From assembly GCA_016713865.1 (NCBI GenBank), contig JADJOG010000033.1:1-21484 (forward strand): a stretch of 21,484 bases of DNA. The letters run 5' to 3'. Under the pieces are notes generated by a model. It was not told the origin of the DNA. It worked only from the letters and a program-made list of their open reading frames with translations, and made no database searches. Position 1 is the first letter of the stretch, and every line of letters starts with the position of its first letter. Below, piece after piece: positions 15,265 through 21,484 of the stretch. Both the position numbers and the translations under genes were made by a program. Source of the DNA: Flavobacteriales bacterium. GTDB lineage: Bacteria; Bacteroidota; Bacteroidia; Flavobacteriales_F; PHOS-HE28.

Positions 15265-17133
15265 ATGTGCGGCATTGCCGGATACCACGCCTTCTCGAAC
15301 GCTACCGGATCGGCTCCCGACCTGAATGCCGCCTTGCGCGCGATCGCGCATCGCGGGCCCGATGACGAAGGCACTTTCAAGCATGGCCTCACAGCGCTCG
15401 GCCATCGCCGGCTACGCATCATTGATACCAGCGCTGCTGGCCACCAACCCTTCACCGACGATGGTGGGCGCTACACCATCGCGTTCAATGGCGAGGTGTT
15501 CAACTTCCCTGAACTGCGCGCCCAGCTCGAAACCAAGGGCCACACCTTCCGAAGCCGCACCGATACCGAGGTGGTGCTGCGACTGTACCGCGAGGAAGGC
15601 CCCGGATTCCTGCATCGGCTGAATGGATTCTTCGCGCTCGCAATTCACGACAAGGAAACGGACGAGCTGTTCTTGGCGCGTGATCGTTTCGGGGTGAAGC
15701 CCTTGCATTGGTGCGAGCACAACGGCCATTTGCTCTTCGCCAGCGAGCAACGCGCGTTGCTCGCCATGGGGCTGCCTTTCGAGGTGGATCCGGTATCGCT
15801 GCGGATATTCCTCACCCACTACTATGTGCCCGCGCCACACAGCATGCTCAAGCGCGCATTCAAGCTGCAGCCAGGCCATGCGCTGGTGGCCAATGCACAA
15901 GGCGCGCGCACCTATCGTTGGTACGACGTTGAAGCGGCAGCAGCAGAAACCGGAACGACCAGCGACCCTGCAGGACGGCTCCGCGAACTGCTCGATGACG
16001 CCGTGCGTCTTCGCCTGATCAGTGATGTGCCCATCGGCTCTTTCCTAAGTGGCGGCTTGGACAGCAGCATCATAGCGGCATTGGCTATGCGCCACAAGCC
16101 CGACCTGCGCACCTTCAGCATCGGTTACACCGATCGCTACTACGACGAGACGCCTTTCGCCGAGGAGATGGCACGGCACATCGGCACGGACCATTGCACT
16201 TTCACCCTAACCAGCGGAGATCTGGCAGCGGCCTACGAGCCCATGATAGCTGCCTTGGACGAGCCTTTCGCCGATCAGAGCGCGCTGCCCAGCTATGTGC
16301 TGAACCAGCGCACCCGCGCCCACGTGACCGTTGCCCTCAGTGGCGATGGCGCCGATGAGCTCTTCGGCGGCTATCGGAAACATCAGGCCGAACTGCGCGC
16401 AGCGCAGCCTGGCATCGCTGAACGCATGGCACTCGCAGGAGCGCCACTATGGAACATGTTGCCCAAATCGCGCAACAGCGCAATGGGCGATCGGATCCGC
16501 CAATTGGATCGCTTCGCGCGCACGGCCAAACTGAGCGCGCCCGAGCGATACCTTCTGCTCGCCAGCTGGGACGACCAGCTCGATGCCCGCGAACTCGTTC
16601 TGGAAGCGCTTGCCAATGGCGAGTTCGACTCGCGCCGCGCCGCGATCACGGAGCCCTTCAATCGATTCCCGGCGATGGAAGCCATGCTATGGGCTGATCT
16701 GCGCACCGTGCTCCCAGATGATATGCTGCACAAGGTTGATGTGACCAGCATGGCTCACGGGCTCGAGGTGCGCACCCCCTTCCTCGACCGCCGTGTGGTG
16801 GAACTGGCGTTCTCGCTTCCGGCGAAGGCGCGATTGCGCAAAGGGTGCGGAAAGGCAATTGTGCGCGAAGCGTTCGGCGATCTGTTGCCCACAACAGTGC
16901 TCAATAGGGCCAAGCGCGGTTTCGAAGTGCCCCTCACTCCCATGCTCAAAGGTCCTATGCGCCATTTGGTCGAAAGCCTTTGTGATGCGGAACAACTGCG
17001 CCACTCGGGCCTGAATCCGGAATCCGTGCAAAGGATTCTCGCTCGCTTCAATAGTGCTGACCCGGGCAGTTCACAGGCAACCGTGCATGCACTGATCGTC
17101 TTCATGGCGTGGTGGAAAAAGCACGTCGGCTAA
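15265..17133 (+). CDS. asnB: Asparagine synthase (glutamine-hydrolysing)-type amidotransferase
   Basis: This 622-residue, intact class II amidotransferase has an N-terminal Ntn glutaminase with Cys2 as nucleophile (MCGIAGYHAF), HRGPDDEG, GHRRLRIIDTSAAGHQP, FNGEVFN and RSRTDTEV, all glutamine-site elements. The C-terminal ATP-pyrophosphatase synthetase domain shows the PP-loop FLSGGLDSS (Ser262-Ser268), DRYYDETPFAEEMA, DEPFADQSALPSYVL, and SGDGADELFGGYRKH near 359-374. It then has HKVDVTSMAHGLEVRTPFLD and AKRGFEVPL. The Asp in SGDGADE, where E. coli AsnB has Glu (SGEGSDE), is usual in the polysaccharide-locus and AsnO-like members. Glutamine-derived ammonia would be added to an adenylated carboxylate. 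Given the glycan genes on both sides, the substrate may be a uronic acid or a glycan-linked amino acid rather than free aspartate; this is inference, and plain asparagine synthesis remains possible. Confidence 0.92.
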   Translation: MCGIAGYHAFSNATGSAPDLNAALRAIAHRGPDDEGTFKHGLTALGHRRLRIIDTSAAGHQPFTDDGGRYTIAFNGEVFNFPELRAQLETKGHTFRSRTDTEVVLRLYREEGPGFLHRLNGFFALAIHDKETDELFLARDRFGVKPLHWCEHNGHLLFASEQRALLAMGLPFEVDPVSLRIFLTHYYVPAPHSMLKRAFKLQPGHALVANAQGARTYRWYDVEAAAAETGTTSDPAGRLRELLDDAVRLRLISDVPIGSFLSGGLDSSIIAALAMRHKPDLRTFSIGYTDRYYDETPFAEEMARHIGTDHCTFTLTSGDLAAAYEPMIAALDEPFADQSALPSYVLNQRTRAHVTVALSGDGADELFGGYRKHQAELRAAQPGIAERMALAGAPLWNMLPKSRNSAMGDRIRQLDRFARTAKLSAPERYLLLASWDDQLDARELVLEALANGEFDSRRAAITEPFNRFPAMEAMLWADLRTVLPDDMLHKVDVTSMAHGLEVRTPFLDRRVVELAFSLPAKARLRKGCGKAIVREAFGDLLPTTVLNRAKRGFEVPLTPMLKGPMRHLVESLCDAEQLRHSGLNPESVQRILARFNSADPGSSQATVHALIVFMAWWKKHVG

Positions 17134-17137
17134 CCCC

Positions 17138-17165
17138 TTTGCACTAGAACAGCCGGATACATTCG
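17138..17165 (+). promoter_or_regulatory. Candidate promoter of the GT4 gene
   Basis: TTTG at 17138-17141 and TACATTCG at 17158-17165 are separated by 16 bases, close to the Bacteroidota TTTG / TAnnTTTG arrangement, and the -7 element ends 17 bases before the ATG. It lies in the 49-base gap after asnB, the largest gap in this block. Confidence 0.42.
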
Positions 17166-17182
17166 CCCTCCCTCTGACCCGC

Positions 17183-18409
17183 ATGCCACGCGTTCTCCGC
17201 ATACTCAATCGATTCAACCTTGGCGGGCCCACCCACAATGCGGGCTACCTCACGCGTTACCTGCCCAGCGATTTCGAGACACTGCTGGTGGGAGGCAGTC
17301 AAGAAGAGCACGAAGAAGGCAGCCATCATATCCTGGACAACCTCGGCGTGAAGCCGTTGATTCTGCCCGAGCTGCAGCGCGAGGTGGCGCCATGGCGAGA
17401 CCGCAGCGCTTACACGCGCATCAAGCGGCTGATCAAGGAGTTCAAGCCTGACATCGTGCATACGCATGCAGCCAAGGCCGGTGCGGTTGGTCGCATGGCC
17501 GCTGCGGACATGGGCGTGAAAGCGATCGTGCACACCTTTCACGGACATGTTTTCCATAGCTACTTCGGCCCGGTGCGCACAGCCCTGTACAAGAACATCG
17601 AGCGCTTCCTGGCGCGGCGATCATCGCGAATCATCGCGATAAGCGACCGGCAGAAAGAAGAGTTGGTGAACGAGCACCGGATCTGCGCGGCAGAGAAGGT
17701 CACTGTTGTGCCGCTCGGCTTCGATCTGGACCGATTCCAACAAGGACAAGCAGCCAAACGCGCGCGATTCCGCCATGTGTATGGCCTTGCGGATGATGAA
17801 ATAGCCATTGGGATCGTAGGCCGTCTGGTGCCGATAAAGAACCACGACCTCTTCTTGGATGTGATCACCAAGGTGTCGCAACGGACCGGGCGGAAACTCC
17901 GAGCATTCATTGTTGGAGACGGTGAAGAGCGCGAGCGGCTGAGCCAGCGGGTTGAGGCATTAGGGCTCACTCAGGTCGCAGGCCCACGCTTCAATGGCCA
18001 TGGCTTCGGTTACGGGGTGAATGGCAAGCCGGCCGTGGCACCGGCCACCATCACTTTCACCAGCTGGATCAAAGAGATCGATGTGGTGAATGCCGGCCTC
18101 GACATCATCATGCTGACATCGCTCAATGAAGGCACCCCGGTGAGCCTGATCGAGGCGCAAGCCAGCAACCGACCCGTGCTCTGCACGCGCGTTGGCGGCA
18201 CGGAGAACGTGATGGTTGATGGCCGAACCGGCATCCTATGCCCCTCCGGGGACGCCGATTGCTTGGCCGATCGATTGATGAGCCTGGTCGAGAATGACGG
18301 TCTTCGGGCTGAAATGGGCAGCGCAGGCTGGTCGCACGTGCGCGACCGCTATCACTTTACCCGTTTGGTTTCAGATACCGAGGAACTGTACCGCAGCATG
18401 ATCAGCTGA
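17183..18409 (+). CDS. GT4-family glycosyltransferase
   Basis: This is a retaining GT-B glycosyltransferase of 408 residues. The N-terminal acceptor domain begins VLRILNRFNLGGPTHNAGYL and contains KPDIVHTHAAKAGAVGRMAA and HTFHGHVFHSYF. The donor domain has KVTVVPLGFDLDRF, IGIVGRLVPIKNHDLFLDV with the phosphate-binding Lys, AFIVGDGEERERL and LTSLNEGTPVSLIEAQA, the E-x7-E region whose Glu contacts the nucleotide sugar. A Gly/Asn/Pro-rich stretch of about 25 residues (near residues 269-290, including GHGFGYGVNG) sits between the usual helix and the FTSWIKEIDV strand and is longer than in the common GT4 fold. The enzyme is likely cytoplasmic or peripheral at the membrane and adds a sugar to the lipid-linked repeat unit. 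The donor and linkage cannot be read from the sequence. Confidence 0.9.
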   Translation: MPRVLRILNRFNLGGPTHNAGYLTRYLPSDFETLLVGGSQEEHEEGSHHILDNLGVKPLILPELQREVAPWRDRSAYTRIKRLIKEFKPDIVHTHAAKAGAVGRMAAADMGVKAIVHTFHGHVFHSYFGPVRTALYKNIERFLARRSSRIIAISDRQKEELVNEHRICAAEKVTVVPLGFDLDRFQQGQAAKRARFRHVYGLADDEIAIGIVGRLVPIKNHDLFLDVITKVSQRTGRKLRAFIVGDGEERERLSQRVEALGLTQVAGPRFNGHGFGYGVNGKPAVAPATITFTSWIKEIDVVNAGLDIIMLTSLNEGTPVSLIEAQASNRPVLCTRVGGTENVMVDGRTGILCPSGDADCLADRLMSLVENDGLRAEMGSAGWSHVRDRYHFTRLVSDTEELYRSMIS

Positions 18410-18425
18410 TCGCCCGAAGGCGATC
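18408..18425 (+). promoter_or_regulatory. Perfect hairpin at the GT4 stop / wza leader
   Basis: GATCGCC-CGAA-GGCGATC forms a 7-bp stem with a 4-base loop overlapping the GT4 stop codon and ending two bases before the wza -7-like element. No T tract follows, so it is not a standard terminator; it might moderate read-through or stabilise the upstream mRNA 3' end. Confidence 0.35.
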
Positions 18426-18427
18426 GC

Positions 18428-18435
18428 TACCTTCG
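18428..18435 (+). promoter_or_regulatory. Candidate -7 element upstream of wza
   Basis: TACCTTCG, identical to the element before lpdA, ends seven bases before the wza ATG. If used, the transcript would be nearly leaderless. No clear -33 TTG is present at the right distance. Confidence 0.3.
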
Positions 18436-18442
18436 CCGGCCC

Positions 18443-19222
18443 ATGCCATTCCGCAAGACAACCCGGCCTGCCCTCATAGCGGCCTTGGCCTTCGGGCTCA
18501 CGAGCTGCACCGTGAACCGGGACATCATGTTCAAGACCCCGGTCGGACACCAGTTCAAGGAGTACCAGGATTCTGCCACCGCCGCCTTGGTGGTGCAGCC
18601 GAACGATGTGCTCCAATTCAGGCTTTTCGCCAATGATGGCTTCAAGATCATTGACCTGATCAGCGATGGGGGCGCCCGTGAGGCGACTTTCCTCAACAGG
18701 AACATCTTCACATACACCATCGAGAACGATGGCCAAGTGAAACTGCCACTCCTGGGTCGCGTGGAAATAGCTCACAAGACCATCCGGCAGGCCGAAGCTT
18801 TCCTGGAGGAGCGCTACGCCACCTACTATAACCGGCCGTTCGTCCAATTGCAGGTCGTCAATCGCCGCGTTGTGGTGTTCCCGAGAGGTGGCAGCGATGC
18901 ACGCGTTGTGACCTTGGAGAACAACAACACCACCTTGCTGGAGGTGCTGGCGCGGGCAGGCGGTCTTGCCAAACGGGGCGATGCACGTCGGGTGAAGCTC
19001 TTCCGCTTGAATCCGGATGGGACCCGATCAACGCACCAGTTCGACATGTCCACCGTGGACGGATTGGCCTATGCCGACATCGTGATGCAGGGCGACGATG
19101 TGCTGTATGTGCAACCGAACCCGGAATTGGCACGCGAGGTGATCCAGGACCTTCAACCGATCATCACGCTGCTCACCAGCATCATCCTCGTGATCGGCAT
19201 CGTCCGCGGATTCAGTAATTGA
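18443..19222 (+). CDS. Wza-type polysaccharide export lipoprotein
   Basis: This 259-residue outer-membrane export protein has a lipoprotein signal (basic MPFRKTTRP, hydrophobic core, lipobox LTSC with acylated Cys22). A Poly_export domain begins near LVVQPNDVLQFRLF and continues through GQVKLPLLGRVEIAHKTI and QAEAFLEERYATYYNRPFVQ. An SLBB-like domain follows with VVVFPRGG, TTLLEVLARAGGLAKRGDAR and VKLFRLNPDG, then ADIVMQGDDVLYVQPNPE. A hydrophobic C-terminal segment (ITLLTSIILVIGIVRGF) is typical of Bacteroidota homologues and may sit in the membrane, in place of the helical barrel of E. coli Wza. It would form the outer-membrane/periplasmic conduit for the polysaccharide, with the Wzc-like protein encoded eight bases downstream as its inner-membrane partner. 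Confidence 0.92.
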   Translation: MPFRKTTRPALIAALAFGLTSCTVNRDIMFKTPVGHQFKEYQDSATAALVVQPNDVLQFRLFANDGFKIIDLISDGGAREATFLNRNIFTYTIENDGQVKLPLLGRVEIAHKTIRQAEAFLEERYATYYNRPFVQLQVVNRRVVVFPRGGSDARVVTLENNNTTLLEVLARAGGLAKRGDARRVKLFRLNPDGTRSTHQFDMSTVDGLAYADIVMQGDDVLYVQPNPELAREVIQDLQPIITLLTSIILVIGIVRGFSN

Positions 19223-19230
19223 ACCGTGCG

Positions 19231-20403
19231 ATGATCTCAGAGGGAATCTCGCAGAGCAACGCCAGCTTCGACAATTACAAGGAGCGGATCACGAACTTCA
19301 GCAATGAGTTCGAGCTCGGTCTGTTCCTCTACATCCTGCGGCGCAGCCTCATTTGGATTTTCCTGATCATGCTGCTCGCGGGCACCAGCGCCGCGCTTTA
19401 CCTGCGTTATACGCCGGACACCTACGAGGCGCGCGCGATCGTGCAGGTGCGCAAGACCAATACCGCGAAGGTGCTGGCCATGTCAACCTTCAGTGAGGAT
19501 GAGAACCTGTATACCGATGTGGAGTTCATGCGGAGCAGGCTCTTCCTGGGCAAGGTGATCGATCGGCTTCCGATGGAGGTCAGTTACTTCAACCGGGGGC
19601 AGATCCTGACTGAAGAATACTACACCCATTCGTTCTTCAAGCTCACCGACCTGGTCGTGACCAACGACGCCATCCGGGACATCCCGGTGGCCATCGACCT
19701 GAATGTACCGAACATGGTTGGTGTGAGCTACACGGTCGCGGGAGCCCCGTTCAAGGGAGCCTTCGGGCGCGATGAGCCGATTCGCACTCCTCACTTCAGC
19801 GCTCGTTTGCAGCTGAACAGCCATCCCGTGCTGAGCCAGCAGGATGACAAGGTCAACCTTTACCTGAAGATCAATTCTAGGGATCGGCTGCTCGACATGT
19901 ATGTCCAGCGGCTGAGCATCAAGGTGCTCGACCCGGTAGCGCGCACGATCGACGTGACCTGCCGGGATCAGAATCCATGGATCGCCAAGGACCTCAGCCA
20001 ATCGGTGGTCACCACCTATATCGACGAGGACGTGGCACGCCAGGGCAAGAGCGCCGAAAGCGTTCTGGGATTCATCCGCGACCAGAAAGACACGGTTTTC
20101 GCCTCTTTGCGTGACTCGGAATACGAGCTGCGCAACTCGCAGGTGGAGAACAAGGTGATCGACATGAACCTGATGACCCCTCTATACCTGGAGCGCACGG
20201 CCAAGATGGAGGATGATCTGGTGGATGCCACCTTGGAGCTAGAGTTACTGAGGGCCATGGAGCGCAACACGGATAAGCCGGTTGAGGAGATGGCGGCTTA
20301 TGACCTTCTGCCACCGCATCGGCACCAAATACGAACAGTCCTTGGCCACCACTTTCCAAGAGCTGCAGGAGCTGGTGCAGCGGCGCGCCGACATGGTCAC
20401 TGA
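19231..20403 (+). CDS. Wzc-type chain-length regulator, N-terminal (Wzz) part, frameshifted
   Basis: This is the first part of a polysaccharide co-polymerase. ATG 19231, eight bases after the wza stop, is preferred to TTG 19219, which overlaps wza. A polar N-terminus is followed by a membrane helix (LIWIFLIMLLAGTSAALYL, about residues 40-58) and the periplasmic Wzz domain: YTPDTYEARAIVQVRKTN, a FSEDENLYTDVEFMRSRLF segment, RTIDVTCRDQNPWIAKDLSQ and long helices rich in Glu, Arg and Leu. Family-like sequence stays in this frame to about DKPVEEMAAYDLL (near 20310), then moves to the next frame; the rest up to 20403 is out of frame. The protein spans the periplasm to meet Wza and helps set glycan chain length. 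The break is most simply a one-base indel. Confidence 0.85.
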   Translation: MISEGISQSNASFDNYKERITNFSNEFELGLFLYILRRSLIWIFLIMLLAGTSAALYLRYTPDTYEARAIVQVRKTNTAKVLAMSTFSEDENLYTDVEFMRSRLFLGKVIDRLPMEVSYFNRGQILTEEYYTHSFFKLTDLVVTNDAIRDIPVAIDLNVPNMVGVSYTVAGAPFKGAFGRDEPIRTPHFSARLQLNSHPVLSQQDDKVNLYLKINSRDRLLDMYVQRLSIKVLDPVARTIDVTCRDQNPWIAKDLSQSVVTTYIDEDVARQGKSAESVLGFIRDQKDTVFASLRDSEYELRNSQVENKVIDMNLMTPLYLERTAKMEDDLVDATLELELLRAMERNTDKPVEEMAAYDLLPPHRHQIRTVLGHHFPRAAGAGAAARRHGH

Positions 20404-21484
20404 GGCCACCATGGACCACCCCGCGATGCAGGCCATGGACGAGCGTCTCAACATCCAGAAGCGTGTGCTATTGGAGTCGGTGCGTCGTTTGCGCGGCATG
20501 GCCGAATCGAAGCGGGACAACATCGTGTCGCAGATGAACGAATACGAGAACCGTTTCAAGGATCTGCCGGGCAAGGAGCTCGAGAACACGAAGGTGCTGC
20601 GCGTGTTCAACACCAACCAGAAGTACTATACGATGCTGCTCGAGCGCGAGATCGAGTACCGCATCAGCAAGGCGGGCTTCGTGCCGGAGAACAGGATCCT
20701 ACAGGATGCGAGCTTGCCGCGATCGCCCGTTTCACCGGACCCGAACCTCGTTTGGATCACTTACCTCGTGACCGGGCTGTTGATCTGCTTGATGCTCGTT
20801 CTCGTGCGATACATCCTGCACGACAACGTGACCTCGCTGCACGACATCGCCAAGCTCTCGCATGCCAGCATCGGGGTGCTGGGCATGATACCCAAATACA
20901 AGAAAGAGATCCCGATCTCACAGCTCCTGATCGACAAGAACCCCAAGTCGCTCATCGCCGAGGCGTTCCGCACGGTGCGAACGAACATGCAGTTCGTTGA
21001 CAACACCTCAGGACCGAAGGTGATCGCCATCACCAGCACCATCTCAGGCGAGGGAAAGACCTTCGTTGCGATCAACCTCGCAGGCATCATCTCCTTCAGC
21101 GGGAAGCGCGTCATCATCCTCGACCTTGACATGCGCAAGCCGAAGATCCACTTGGGCTTCGATGTGGACAACACGCTTGGCATGAGCACCGTGCTCATCG
21201 GCAAGGACCAGCTCGATGACTCCATCCGGCACAGCAACCTGGAAGGCCTCGACTTCATCACCGCTGGCCCTATCCCTCCGAATCCTTCCGAGCTCATCAT
21301 CAGCGCGGATGCAGGAAGTGCTGGCAGGCTGGAACTTGAAGGCCCGATACGACGTGGTGCTGCTCGATAATCCTCCGGTTGGCCTGGTGACCGATGGCCT
21401 TCCGATGGTGCAGCTCGCCGACTACCCGATCTACATCTTCCGCAGCGATTACAGCAAGAAGCAATTCGTGCAGAATGTCGATCG
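20282..21484 (+). CDS. Wzc-type protein, C-terminal part: coiled coil, second membrane helix and BY-kinase domain (cut by window end, second frameshift)
   Basis: This continues the Wzc-like protein after the frame change near 20310. It starts in-family at GTKYEQSLATTFQELQELVQ, goes through a coiled-coil stalk, RISKAGFVPENRILQDASLP, and the second membrane helix (LVWITYLVTGLLICLMLVLV), then the cytoplasmic bacterial tyrosine kinase: LIAEAFRTVRTNMQF, Walker A ISGEGKTFVAINLAG (near 21046-21090) and Walker A' VIILDLDMRKPKIH (near 21111-21150). A second frame change near 21300 is needed; the original frame stops at 21370, while YDVVLLDNPPVGLVTDG (Walker B) and YPIYIFRSDYSKKQF continue in the next frame to the window edge. 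The C-terminal Tyr cluster, if present, lies outside. Autophosphorylation cycles of such kinases control polymer assembly and export with Wza. Confidence 0.85.

Noticed and set aside
19219..19230. TTG start for wzc overlapping the wza stop
   Set aside because: ATG 19231 in the same frame is a better start and lies eight bases after the wza stop.
20300..20330. Programmed ribosomal frameshift in wzc
   Set aside because: No slippery heptamer or clear downstream stem is visible, and similar breaks occur in unrelated genes in this window, so an indel is simpler.
1..21484. tRNA or rRNA genes, CRISPR arrays, insertion sequences, integrases
   Set aside because: None was seen on either strand: no regularly spaced direct repeats, no transposase motifs, no cloverleaf-like segments noticed by eye. 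A covariance-model search would be the decisive test for RNA genes.

Overview
The window reads as a chromosomal fragment of a high-GC member of the Bacteroidota, probably a Flavobacteriales-like lineage. This placement is an inference from gene content: surE and lpxB together, a SpoIID-like protein in a diderm, a Bacteroidota-style Wza/Wzc pair, a CD225 protein, and -7 promoter elements of the TAnnTTTG type in a TTCG-ending form. Typical coding stretches are about 60% G+C by hand count.

Layout. (1) Bases 1-1331 hold the 3' end of an MBL-fold hydrolase and an AT-richer, broken gene for a membrane-anchored coiled-coil protein of unknown family. (2) Bases 1499-9561 are mostly minus strand and look like an envelope/housekeeping block. 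In transcription order it runs surE, a small three-helix membrane protein, lpxB, a secreted SpoIID/LytB protein, an RlmI-like rRNA methyltransferase and finally comEC. One plus-strand membrane-anchored SGNH hydrolase sits between the last two. (3) Bases 9757-11402 carry ridA, a convergent secreted esterase, a small CD225/dispanin protein and a clear intrinsic terminator. (4) Bases 11468-21484 are all plus strand: lpdA, then a surface-polysaccharide block made of an O-carbamoyltransferase, an SxtK/DUF5989-like peptide, an SxtJ-like membrane protein, an AsnB-type amidotransferase, a GT4 glycosyltransferase, a Wza-type export lipoprotein and a Wzc-type co-polymerase/tyrosine kinase cut by the window end.

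How the genes fit together. The right block looks like part of an exopolysaccharide or capsule locus that both exports the glycan (Wza, Wzc) and decorates it. Carbamoylation would come from the carbamoyltransferase with two small membrane partners, and amidation possibly from AsnB. The carbamoyltransferase-SxtK-SxtJ trio is the most interesting element: the same three families occur together in the cyanobacterial saxitoxin cluster, where the two small proteins have no assigned function.

Sequence quality matters here. Many conserved genes are split by frame changes that keep the family sequence intact across frames (MBL hydrolase, membrane protein, comEC, rlmI, esterase, CD225, wzc), while lpxB, surE, lpdA, the carbamoyltransferase, asnB, the GT4 gene and wza are clean. 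Indel errors in an under-polished assembly are the simplest explanation, and I treat these as real genes with suspect sequence. Real decay of comEC and its neighbours cannot be excluded from the sequence alone.
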